The translations under genes were made by a program, and so were the position numbers. From Emergomyces orientalis (taxonomy: Eukaryota; Ascomycota; Eurotiomycetes; Onygenales; Ajellomycetaceae), in contig MOWL01000001.1 in the NCBI GenBank assembly GCA_002110485.1, positions 1,612,001-1,676,000 of the forward strand: a DNA stretch of 64,000 nt. Reading direction: 5' to 3'. The notes under the pieces were generated by a model, which saw only the letters and a list, made by a program, of their open reading frames with translations, did not search any database and was not told the DNA's origin. Shown here piece by piece: positions 34,968-46,700 of the stretch; positions within the stretch are counted from its first letter, which is position 1, and the number at the start of each line of letters is the position of its first letter.

Positions 34968-35645
34968 GAGATGGCCGCATGCATGGTAAAGTAAGAATGA
35001 AAGTAGATAGATTAGGACCCAACCGGACTGGCAGGAAAAAATTTAGAGTTAAAACAGGTAAAAATAGCAGAAAACAAATGCCGCCAAACCCTGTATTTTC
35101 ACCCGGCCCGTCGCAATTCCATGACGCAAATGCCATTCCCACCGGTAACACAAAAAAACTAGAACAAAATATATACACTGCAATAGGTTAAGCATGTTTA
35201 TGTGCAAAAATAAGGTAAAGGAATAAGACGCTTTTGGAGGGGGCTTTCTAGAAGCCCCATATCCCTGAGGATCAAGCGAAGAAAGGTAGGAGGAGGATAT
35301 TTGGAAAATGCTGCCCAGGCAGATGAGCTCAACCCAAAATTAAAAATAAAATAAAAAACAACAGTACCAATCGCAATCGCAATTGCAATCATGATATGAT
35401 AGACGATGCGCATTCCTCGCTATTGATAAAAACTCCATGATCCCATCGAATTAATAAAATATTAAAAAAACAGGAATAAAATGATCAAAACCCGTATGCA
35501 GAGTACTGGAGACGAAAAAGAAATGCCCGTAACGAAGGAAATCTGCAGAATGCGAAATATTACTCCACAGGTACCCAAAGCTTCGTCGAAAACAGATAAA
35601 AAGATAAAAAGAGCAAGAGAATTTTGTAAGCAAATAAGGGGGAGT

Positions 35646-36818
35646 TTAATTTAGTAACGTCTCAAGCCCCATTCTCGAGTCTCGAGGTGGGGATGGAGCT
35701 TGAGTTCGAGGTTCCGTAGCCGGAGTAAGTTGGTTATGAGGGGCTGAATTAGAGTGCTGGTGCTTCCAATGCTGGTGCCGAGGAGGTTCCTGGGGATATG
35801 CAGTAGAGGTATCCGGGGCCCACCGGCGTAAAACAGCTGATTCGGGAAGATATTCAATGTTTTTAGAGCAACTAGAGTCGTAGTAACTTTCGTCATGCCC
35901 TACCGAGCTAGAAAGCGACCGAAAGGTTGGGGCACTGCCTCTACGCCGTTCGTCTTGTCCTGGGTGGATTTCGACTGGTATTGGGAGCAGTGAAGGGGAT
36001 GCAGCAGTTCTGGGGGATGCAGAACAGGTGGAATTGTGGTCAGAAACCATGGAGGGTGGTCCGGCTGAGATAGAGTTTGACATTTCCGAGGTAGAAGGAG
36101 AAGACATAGCGGGCAATTCCGTATGCATAGGAGGCATATAAGTGACTATTGGGCTGAGATGACGGTGGTTTCTGCCCGGAGACCGGTGGTCAAGCAATGG
36201 TCTCGACCATTCAAGCGGCGATCCATATTCGTACTCGGTCGACGAGCATGGCTCCCTTCGTTCTCTTGCCTCGAGCTGATGGTACTGTAATTTGACAGGA
36301 AGTTGCTGTTGTTCACGCTGAGAGATCGAAACCCAGGACGATCTTCGAGCCCCAAAGTTGGTTTCTTGATAAGGGCTTCGATCACAAGGACTGCGCATCG
36401 ACATTGAACTTTTAGGGTAAGGAGGTTCGACTCGACCATTCAATGTCCGAGAAGATGGCGTATGGCTCCCACTGCCCGGATCAACTAATCCTCTCCGTTT
36501 TCGGTTCATAGACCCATTCCACCAGTTCTTAACTGCATTATCACTTCGGTTTCCCAATCTGCGTGCAATCTCTGCCCATCGCTTTCCCATCTCGTGCACC
36601 ATCCTCTCAATCATCATCCCCTCCTCAGCGGAGATAGGCTCGTGATTCAGTGTTGGTTTCAAATTCTGGTGGAATCGTTCTCTGCACTGCTTGGGCGATC
36701 GATATTGCATGTGGTGTGAGATGCGAACCCAGTTATTCGGACCCTGACTGCGTACCAGCTGCAGCAGAGATTGATCCTCCTCGGGAACCCAAGGCCCTCG
36801 TCGTTGAGCCGGAGCCAT
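35646..36818 (-). CDS. flbD: FlbD-like Myb (R2R3 SANT) transcription factor
   Basis: Single-exon gene of 390 aa. Two Myb repeats occupy about residues 6-108. Repeat 1 runs RRGPWVPEEDQSLLQLVRSQ to YRSPKQCRERFHQNLKP, and repeat 2 contains ISAEEGMMIERMVHEMGKRW and RLGNRSDNAVKNWWNGSMNR, with the expected spaced tryptophans. This is the signature of FlbD, a nuclear DNA-binding protein needed for conidiophore development upstream of brlA in Aspergillus. The rest is Ser/Pro-rich and ends in SRMGLETLLN, a short hydrophobic tail that may be a contact site. The start is the ATG before APAQRRGPW; the open frame upstream begins with GTG and was rejected. The protein is longer than the Aspergillus FlbD I know of (about 310 aa). 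Orthology is likely but was not tested by phylogeny. Confidence 0.9.
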   Translation of the reverse strand: MAPAQRRGPWVPEEDQSLLQLVRSQGPNNWVRISHHMQYRSPKQCRERFHQNLKPTLNHEPISAEEGMMIERMVHEMGKRWAEIARRLGNRSDNAVKNWWNGSMNRKRRGLVDPGSGSHTPSSRTLNGRVEPPYPKSSMSMRSPCDRSPYQETNFGARRSSWVSISQREQQQLPVKLQYHQLEARERREPCSSTEYEYGSPLEWSRPLLDHRSPGRNHRHLSPIVTYMPPMHTELPAMSSPSTSEMSNSISAGPPSMVSDHNSTCSASPRTAASPSLLPIPVEIHPGQDERRRGSAPTFRSLSSSVGHDESYYDSSCSKNIEYLPESAVLRRWAPDTSTAYPQEPPRHQHWKHQHSNSAPHNQLTPATEPRTQAPSPPRDSRMGLETLLN

Positions 36819-37566
36819 AGTTCCAAAATATTGCACAGAAGAATAAGTTTGTTCAGGTATAAAACAATTGCTTTAATAGTTCCGCCAATCGTGGCGTAGC
36901 TTCAATGTCGTTTCAGACGGAAGGATGAGTATGCAAATAGTCAGGTTGACAAAAAAATATTAATTCTAAGCGGGATGAATTAGTCAACTGCCCAATACAA
37001 TCTTCGGAAGAAATATAGATAGGTAGTTAAGGGGGGAGTAGTAATAATGTGAGGGTATTATATGGGGCGTGGCTAAGACAAGAGCAAGTACATGGCGGAG
37101 CGAGGGAGAGGGGAAGGGGTCACGAGTAGTGGTGGGCATGGGCGGATTCATATAGTCCGCCGAACAAAACAAGACGATACAAGTGCAAGAAATTAAACCC
37201 GATTTAGTGCTCGGGCTAAGGTATCAAAGTTTCTTATACATTACCTTTTTTTCTTTCTTTTTCTTTTTTTTGACAGAACTCCGCAGCCAGATCTGAGATC
37301 GTCAGGCTTGAACTCTTTTGAGACACAAGGCAAAAATGGATCAAACGCTGCAGATGTAAAGATCGCTTGAAGCTGCGTTTTGAAGCATGCAAATTGTATG
37401 TTTTTTCTTCTTCTCTGATACGAGAATCAAACAAGGGAACTTTTTTAGGAAATGCAAAAGAAGCCAAGTTGGGAAGACAGGGGCAAAGGTAAGGCCTATG
37501 TACTCCTGCATGTATCATACTCCTGGAGTTGGATAGATAACAGCTGAGCAAATGCCATACGTCCAT

Positions 37567-37594
37567 GTACATGTACACTGTACATGTACTGTAC
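37567..37594. repeat. Two copies of palindrome GTACATGTAC, 3 bp apart
   Basis: GTACATGTAC at 37567-37576 and again at 37580-37589, separated by ACT, then T-GTAC (37591-37594). Each copy is a perfect 10-bp palindrome, and the 13-bp period places them on nearly the same helix face. It lies about 750 bp upstream of the flbD start, so it could be a dimeric factor site. Confidence 0.6.
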
Positions 37595-40181
37595 TTATAC
37601 CTGCGCAGACAGAGAAGACTAACACCCGCAAGAGTGATGATGGCATATACTGCACCATACATAACCACATGCAGAAACACACTTATTATGCTTGCATTTA
37701 TGTACCGTTTGTCGTACACACCCGCCTCCACGTCCGTTTTGGGGGATCCAAGCCAACTCATTGACAGGGAAGGGGGCAAAATAAACACAAAAAAAGTCCC
37801 ACCCAACTGAGCCGAGCCACGGGAGAAAGAGTTACGGGGGGGAGGAAAAAAGTAAAAAACAAAAAACAAAATAATAATAAGCCGGAAAAAGAAAAAAGAA
37901 GAGGAGCAGGAACCAAGGAGTTAACAAGCTGAGCAACTTGGAACGCACAAATTCAGCTAGTTTCATGGGTTAGGGTAGGGCTAGCCCGTCAGTTACAGTA
38001 CACATACCATACGCTGGTTGCTGTCACTCCTTGTGGTGGCACACACGGACATACCTTTCCAGATCGTGGGGACTTGTGTTTCGCCATCGTAAAACAGGGA
38101 TGCGATGATTCGCAACAAGGGTGGGCTAGCAAATGGATGTTGTGCACGAAATACGGTTGAGGCGGACCATTGCGACTGGCCCTCTAGCGGCTAGGGCCGA
38201 GGATTCCATTGCGCCGAGCCAGCGAAAAGAAGCGAAAAAGAAAATAACACATAATAACGAAAAACAGAAATGCCCTGCAGCCCCCAGAGCAACCAGAGTT
38301 TGAGGGTCTGGTACGTTGTAACTCACTTCTCGTGTAGTCCCCTCCTGCTAACCTCCGTTTCCCACCCAATGACGGAGTGTAGCCAACGGGGAGGGAGAGG
38401 GCTTTTTGCTTTTTTTTCTTTCTTCCCTTGGTTTCGTTTTCCCTCCCGCCGCAGGATGATAATCCGACTACAGCAACTAGGTAGGTACGGAGCTGCTGGG
38501 AATCGGCGGAATATCCCTGCCACTCTCGTCCTATGAGGAGCCGGCACAGAGAAAAAGAGATCCAGCCATCCCCCCAAAGGGCAACCCGAAGATTTCCAGA
38601 GTATGCGTGGAACTGCCATGGCACTCAATAATGCTCATGTTTAAGTCACGCATGCGGGCTAGCATGCTTGCTCTCTATTTTGGAAACACCCAACATTCTT
38701 CCCGTCACAGAGGCAGCAAATACCCATGTTTGAGAATAGCGTGGTTCTTTGGCTCGAGCCCACCATCGGTTTCGCCTACACGCAGGGAGCTCTTCGGAAG
38801 GGGCTGAGGGTGTGATGCTGTTCTTGCATCACCGCCAAACTCTCGGAACCGATTGATAGACTGTTGGCAAAGGAAACAACCTAACTACCTTGCTTTGGCT
38901 GCTGCTAGGAAAGTTGCAATTTGTTGGGTTAGTGAGGGTTGGTGGCTGATGTCAACGGGGTACATATTTCCAGACAAATAACCCAAGCAATCACTTTACG
39001 TCAACTACGTCAATGATTCTCCTTGACTTCTGAAACGTTTTGATGATAGAATAAATGATGCTGAGATAAAAGAGGAAGGAAAAATGAAAGGAAAACTTGG
39101 AAGTTGGTTTGAGTCCAACTCATCGAAGCTGTTCAATTCATTATTCAGCAGCAACGGGGACAATTTTCCTCCCATCCAAACTCCCCACTACAACCCAGCT
39201 GGTGGTCATACTTTTTGATATTAGTATGATTATTTATTTCCAAATACTCGTCCCTACGTACGTTGCGCAATTTTATGGCTTTGCTGTACGCAGTAGGCCT
39301 GAAGGACGATCTGAGACCCACCACGCTGCCATCTCTGGGTGGCGCTACTTGTAGACTGGGGAACGAACGGATGTTCAGAGGGCAGCCTTCGAGAGAACTG
39401 AACTACCCATGCCCTGGCAGAAAGAAAAAGATTCCAAAACATATAACATCATTCGGGTTCCATTCAAAGATAGCCAAGAAGGTCTGACTAGGCAAAAATT
39501 GATGGGCTGAAACGTAGTAGCAGCGGTTAACCCAAGCGGAAGCCGCCGTTGTTACCAATAGCTTGCTGCAGAGAACAGGTCGGGTTCAAGATGGTAATTG
39601 CTTCTTCTTCGTTTTCTCTGCCTGATCTCGCTATGGCTCAAGCGCATGGGTTTGGTGCTGGTACGAGCCTCAGGAGGCCAAAGTGCAGTCGCGAAATCGA
39701 GAAAGGAAGATCTCCCTGGTCTTCACGGTTTTACCCGCAGAATCTTTTGAACTCGAGAACGCAACCAGCAAATCAGCAAGCCCATTTAGCGTCGAGATTG
39801 GAGCTTCAGAATACAGCCAATCATGGATGATGATGCCGAGATATACGAGGTGTGGAGACTGCTTCTGGCACACCACGACCCTGGAACAGATGGCCAATAA
39901 TGATTGCGGTCCCGGTCCTCCCCCAGTGAACCACGATAACCTGTCGCCCTTGGAAGGGATGGTTGACTACTCAGCCAGTTTTCTTGACATGTTCGGCGAA
40001 GTTGTCAACCTCTACGGAGTACCACCAGACCCATAACCACAACCGCATGAGCTGGCTCAACTTTCAAGCATTGACCAGGGTAAATACCTGGTCATGGCCA
40101 GGCCAGCTATGCTGACGTTGTATCGATCGGATGCTGCCAAGCATGTAAGGCGCCTTTTATATAGCTTAAACAGATTGAATG

Positions 40182-43100
40182 TACGGAGTACGGAGTATTG
40201 TAGTTCTGGATCGCCTTGGGCAATTTCTGGTACCCAAGATACTTTTTAAGAAGTAGAATCCGATTCGCCGCTCGAAGGTGAAAATGACATATTCGCAAAC
40301 TTTGTCCAAACAGAAGAGACAATGACTCAAGGGATGCCAGCAACGCTTTACTACTTAGTTACGATTTGGTTCTGTTCGGATGATGGTGGCGAGTGCCCCA
40401 ACGACTTCCACTCAGAGAAAAAAGAAACGAAAGATAAGGAAGAATAATATGGGGAAAAAGTCGTTGATTGCAGCCCGGAGTTCCGTGTGAGATTTTCAAC
40501 CGTTTCAGCCAGCCATAAATAACCTTTAGCGTTGGATGACTAGCGGGGCCAGCCACTACGATTATTATGGAGTAGCAGCCAGCAGCAGCATCCATGGATT
40601 AACTGCGCCAGGAAAACAAAAGTCTGATCGGGTAGATCGAAATTCAAATTTTGAAATTGATGACTTGGGTGCGAGCCTTCAGGTGCTGACTAGACTGAGA
40701 CGATCGCCTATCAATCGTCATAGACAATTTGAATTTGCAGGGGGCATCGGTGCTCGTTTTCATTTGACCGGGAGTGGGATCTCTGCGGTTACTAAATCAG
40801 GCTTGGAGATCTTTTGTCACTCAGAAAAAAGGCGTTTCTGGTCCCGTTAATAAAAATAAATAATAAATAACAGCGCACGTTTGACTGTATGTACAGGTAC
40901 ATATCCATCATGTATTCCTCTAGGTGAGGCCGCGTACATTTGGGGTATGCTCGTCATGGAATCCGCATTTTCTATGAACCCGCCCGCATTTTGAGAGGCC
41001 ACAGCTCGTTGCCCATTGGGTCTTCACTACTTTGCGACAAAGGACATTCGACTCTTTATTTTTTTGCTATATATTAACACGATGTTACATAGGCCTGCTT
41101 TTTCCCTCTTTAAAAATAATTTTCAGATAACGGGGGAGGTCACCGCATCATCTATATACCCAGCTCAGCTTCTCGTATCTGCCTGGTACTTTGTGCGAGG
41201 GGTTGAATTCCAACTAATGCACATAGCAATGATACCATCCCATGCTAAAGGGCTATTGATCCATTTGCAAGTCGCCGTCCCTAGTTATCTGACTAGCTGC
41301 CTTAGGAAGTTGCCAAGCCCAACCTTGAAAAGAGGCCCCATTGTTATCGGAATGTTTGATGGTTTCATCCTTGCAAAGAGAGGGCTGTGACGGGGTATTT
41401 GAAAAGAAAGAAAGAAAGAAAGGCAGCATCGTGGGCCAAGGGTTCCCTTCGTTCGAGAGTGAAGGAGAAAATCCGTGCCTGTTTAAACAAGACCTCTTGG
41501 CGAGGCGCGTGTTGGGTGGTGAGCTATTTTCGCGACACCATTACGAAACCCACCAGCACAAAAGGATAGTTCGATTCAGTCCAGAGTCCCAGCATCTCGT
41601 TCGCATCTACTCCGTAGATTCTGCAGTTGATACAGGTCTTGAAACCTTCCGAGCGACAAAGTGCTGGTGGACGATTGGATTGGTCTTCTGGACTCTGCCT
41701 CCGGATCCTTCGGACAGGGCAATAATGTCTCCCGTCATGCGTTTGGGAAGGGGGAGGTGGGGTTAGTGCTTATTGGCGTTTCAATGCTTGTTAGACGACA
41801 AGAAATACGGAGCGAAAATCAACGTTCTTTTACATCTTGGTCCGTGTGCAGATGTGCCTGTGGCGGCGGTAATCTACGAATCGCAATGCCTGCGTTTTCC
41901 AAGTTAAAAGCAAAATGGTCTTGATACTACTTAGCCGCTTGGTGTCTGCTATGCTCAATTGACTCATCGTTCTCAAACCGTCATCGAAGCACTGATCATG
42001 TTTCTAAGGTAGGCCAAAGTTGCATATGATGACGATAACTGTTTTGATATCCAAACTGCAACTGGGTTGTCAAATCCTAACTAGATCCAGGTTTGTGATT
42101 AAGACCATTTCCAATGGGCCTTGTTTAGTGAATGCAACCATTGGAAGCCAAGAAAAACGATGCATGAAAATACGAGCCCCGAGACTTACCGCAGCGCAGC
42201 GGGTTTTCCACTTGGCAGATGGGTAGTCAGCAAAGTCGGAATCTAATATCTGAGGCCCTCATGGTGACGGCGCCTGGCAGCAGGGCCCATCCGCTGAAGC
42301 TAAACTAGGAATCAGACAAGGCAAAAGAGCTTCCTCAATATTATCGTTTTTAGAACCATCGGGTTATCGGTCTTTGTGTTGATGAGGACGCAGATCAGAG
42401 TTGCTGCTGTTTCTTTTTGATGAAGTTTAAATGGACAATCTAGGTCATAAAAATCCTTGCCAGGAAATGGAAATGGGGGTGCAGCAGTGTGTGCAGCCAG
42501 GCCTGATTTTCCCATTTATTTACTTAGGCTCTGTGTAGAACTTGCTGTTCCTTCTTAGGAAATTCGAAGCTTGCCCCACGCCACATGGAGCAAGAATTTA
42601 GCGCCCTGCTCAACCCGTTTGGCAACCCACACATTACATACGGAGTATTTTTATCATCTATTATTGTAGGGTCTGGAGAATGAAATCGAATGATCCATTT
42701 AATCTGGAGGCCCTCCACTAATCAGTAACGTACATGGCGACGGCGGCATTATGACGGACGGCAGAATGAAAAGCTTCTTTCTCGAACACCATGTTAGCCG
42801 AAGAAAACCGAATCGGGGCTTGAACAAGCCGGCGAGAAATCGCTGCCGTGGCGTTGAGGAGGTATGGGGGAAAAGGTGGATGTGGTGGCCCTGGTGGGGC
42901 ACCAGAACTGCACCGTTGCACTTTAATAAAAAAATATTTTCCACGGGTCGCCAGAACCAGTCCGTGCACGCGAAGGCAACCTCGTCGAATAACTGTCGAC
43001 TTGTGACCATCCATGCCTGGGAACTAAAATAGTCCGAGAATCCGTTGCTCTTCTCGTGCTTTTCTGGTGGAAAATCATAACTGCCCTTCATCAGATTACG

Positions 43101-43720
43101 GATGAGGTTCGACTTGGGGATTTTCTAAGATTAATACCGAAGATGATGAATGACGACAAATTTCTACACAAGTTTTAACACCATCATCAGCAGACCATGA
43201 AGTAACAGCGCCAGAATCAGTGGTGTTTTGGGCCATACAACAACAACAACAGTAACAAGGGGGGCCAAATACCAACACCATCCGATCCAACCACGTTTTT
43301 TTACTTCAGTCTGTTTTAGACGTTGAAAATATCCAAACAAGCCGACTGCCAGGCCCGCACGAAGGGTCCTCTTGCGTGTGAATTGGCCATTGGTTCTTGA
43401 GCAACAAAAAATAAAATGCATTTGTGTTTACCAGTTTTTGATGTTCAGCTGCAAGCGTAACAACAACCTGTGATCTGAAAAGGAGTGGGTCGTTGTGGCT
43501 GATCGAGGTGGATAAACAGAGGAGGAGCTGTGGACGCCACAATTTGCCGCCTGAGGCAGCGTGGAATCTCAGCTTATGCTGGGAGGATCTCGGCGCTCGT
43601 ATGTACATACAAGCTCCTCTGGGGTATTGAGAATTTCAGATCGGTATTGTAAGGTTATCTTTTGTTCACATTAAACTCTCAGCTATCAACTAATTCTATA
43701 TCTACTCTCACTACTCCGTA
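40182..43720. repeat. Cluster of TACGGAGTA / TACTCCGTA words
   Basis: The exact 9-mer occurs at 40182-40190, 40189-40197 (overlapping), 41608-41616, 42639-42647 and 43712-43720. Further copies lie outside the cluster at 7560, 58461 and 61455. All copies are intergenic. Near matches (TACTCCATA, GACGGAGTA, CACGGAGTA) are also frequent. Role unknown. Confidence 0.7.
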
Positions 43721-46700
43721 CTCTCCTCCCGTGCGCCTTTTTATAAGGACGAAGTCAATCCGAGTTCCATTGCGATTTGGATGAATGCCGCGTGAGCTCT
43801 TAACTCAAGCGACAATTAACCCTCTCTGATAGCATAACTTTCTGGCTACGAGGCCGCAAGTAGGATCTTCAACATGATAGAACCCAAGATGTCACCCATC
43901 TGTGAACACCATAAAAAGAACCAACAGAGACCAATGGACGGCGCAAAGTCAATTCCCACAACCGCCAATACCAGTGCAAACCAGCTTCATGAACTTTGAA
44001 GTTTTCAACAACTGTTCTGCCGAAAGGGAAGTAATCTGGTGGATATTTTAGTACAATCTTGAGCGACGATATCTTGTTTGCGGACGGAGTAAAACGAAAT
44101 AAAATACACTTAGGCCCAATTCCCAGCAGGGTCGGAGGTCGACCGTAATATCACTCACTGCCAGCAGTGTTTTTGGTGGGGCTGTACCTCTTGAATGGCC
44201 ACTCCAACTCTCTTTTTAACTTTTTTAACGTGGTTTTGACGTGCGCAAAGCCGCCAACCGATTGTATCCCCCTCAAAATTTGGCCGGCTCATTTGTGGAA
44301 TGCGCCGCACATGCGGCGCAGTCACCACATTCCTGACCTAAGCCTTCCAATCATCTTGAAAAATCTTGAAGAAAAATACTGGTAAACGGTGTTTTCGAGA
44401 CGAATGACGGCACGCTTTTCTTCGCAGTTGTGGGATGAAAAGTAGTCTTATCGCTGGATGGGTCGAACCCAAGAAAATATATCCGTCACACCTGTCGTAC
44501 TGTAGCTTTTGACGGGCTTGACAGCGCTGTTCCACATTCGCGTCGATACATCTGGTGGTATTCCGGAGTGGGGGACGAACGACGATGCACTGACCTCCCC
44601 CCCACCAGCACCAAAAAAATAGGTGGAGTTCATGCAAGCCGGATCAACTCGGGGAACGGTCAAGCCAGTTTTGGGTTTATCATCCAGCAAAACTTGCGAA
44701 TGCTGCTGAGCTTGAGTTTTCGAAGCTTTGGTTTAAGCTGGCGTTACCAGATCGTCGTCCAGTTTCTCACTCCTTTACACCCCCCTCTCCCTGAGCGGCG
44801 CCATCAACTACAACCATGCTGAAGCACGTACCTATCCTACATTATTTTAGGGGCTCAAATTAAAAACTTGCTTTCCGACCCCTCTTCCCCCTATCTTGTT
44901 CCCTTAAGCAGGCCCTTGGCTATATTTTGAGAAGATTGCCACCCCAAAGCTGTTCAGCTCTCCACCTCGCATCTACTTTTCAGCATAGTGCATAACAACT
45001 TGTCCTTTGATATTCGATATTATTGTGGCCTATTTTCTCCCAGAGATACCCTGCAGATCTTCATCTCTCCGCTTTTCAACCTGTCTCATTTTCATGAAAA
45101 TCTTCTACATCTTTGTCTGCCGCCCCAAAACACATTGTGGATACAAGTCAGCTTTGCAGGTTCGCAACTGAGAGGTAAACGAGTGATCTTGGAGATCAAA
45201 ACATTAATCGCTAAATAAAGTTTCACAGCGCTTGAATAAATCCAACAAAAAATGTTGATTAGTTAAGGGAAATAAATGTGAGCTGAGCTCCAGTGAAGGT
45301 AATCACAAGCCTCGGACATATTTACTCGTCAATTGACGTTTCTCATCAGATCTTGGGGACGATGCTCTGACCAATAGGTCAAACCTTATTACTCCATACA
45401 TATGGCGCTCCTTGCTATCTTTTCATATCTGCACGTCCACAGTTTGGCTGGGTCAGGCAAGCCATATCAACGGCCATATCAAATCGCACTGGCCAGTTTG
45501 CCTTTCAGAGGAATAAGATTGAAAGGCAAACAAATATGCACAAATAACCACACCGCAATATGAAGCTCCTGGCGCACAGCAGCTATCTCCAACCTAACCA
45601 CAATCCTTCGTTTTCGACAATGCGCAGAAAACAAAAAATAAATAAAAATGGATGCAGTTCCCATACCTTGGCTCAATACCCTGGACCAGAATGGCCGAAT
45701 ATCCTGCTCGCCAACGTCATTGCCAAAGCAAATCTAGTTTTCTTACTCTGCGCTACTATTGTAATTTGTATTGAAGGGTTACGCAGATATTTCTTGGAGG
45801 CCACAGACAAGGAAGGTCCTTCTCTAATAGGATTTAGTTAACCGAAGGGGAGCCTCATTGACAGTAAAAATGGCGTCCCGCGGTGGTCGTGACTGATAGA
45901 ACTGCTTGGAATGCACCACGAAGGCGAGGGGAAATACGAACACAGTACTTTCATACTCCAAAAGTCCACGGTAACCTGGTGTGGCAGGTGCTGGAGTCAG
46001 ACTCAATCGGTCGACCTCTACCATTTGCTTGTTCAGGTTAAACGCCGAAAAAAAAAAATTTCCATACCTTCCGCTCCATACTACCTCCGAGTTTCTCCTT
46101 AATTTTTCAAACTTGGGAGGGGTAGAAGCGCGGTTGCTGACTGGTTTCTATGAATAACCGTTAGACCCCTTTGCACGTTTTGCGTAAATTCATAAGCTAA
46201 GGGATGTACATAGTACTGTACAACAGGATCTCGTTGGCCAAGGGGGTTTGCGAACCAGCTGATCGATTGGGTGATTGTGACATTCCGTATTAGTGCTAGG
46301 CAATGCGCGATGTCTCCAAATCATGGGCGAGCTGTGACCACGGGCTCCTCCCATGAGTTTTTCTGGGTGCGGTGCTTAGCGCGTTTTACAGTGATTCCTT
46401 CGTCTAAAGAAGCGATTGGTTGGTGGGCCGGATAAATGCTAACAGTAAACCAGTAGAGAAAAGCGGACACGATTCGGCAAACTATTTCCAGTTACCAATT
46501 TTAGTCATTTTTATGAGTGTGGAGAAATTGTGTAGTAAGATAGGAGGCTCAAGAGTCAAGAGCCATCACCTCAACTTCCAAAGCTTTGGATGTGCTGCTC
46601 TTGTGCACATGCCAGTAACGGTGCCATCAACTGATCCCGTCCCATCAGAAAAAACGGCCGACGACGATCAATCTTCTCCATGAACAAAAGCACAAGTTAA

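Larger units (their letters stand above)
28405..35645. other. Gene-poor region between ArsH and flbD-like gene
   Basis: 7.2 kb with short, random-looking open frames. Features are a tandem C-rich motif ccaacccaacccaaccc (28900-28918), a CATGTAC-A-GTACATG odd palindrome (29866-29880), a 275-codon open frame on the minus strand (30819-31646, listed separately) and a (TAA)n microsatellite (34920-34965). The first 500 bp beyond 28404 should hold the ArsH promoter. No arsenate reductase, arsenic methyltransferase or regulator was recognised here. Confidence 0.5.

Noticed and set aside
37234..37869. A 211-codon open frame on the minus strand upstream of flbD.
   Set aside because: Composition is Phe/Tyr/Cys-rich and tracks AT-rich and GTAC-repeat DNA; no motif is recognisable and no homologous pattern is seen.
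39683..40036. A 117-codon open frame (+) with a reasonable-looking C-terminus.
   Set aside because: Overlaps another open frame, has no motif and no clear start context, and lies inside the desert; support is too weak to list as a gene.
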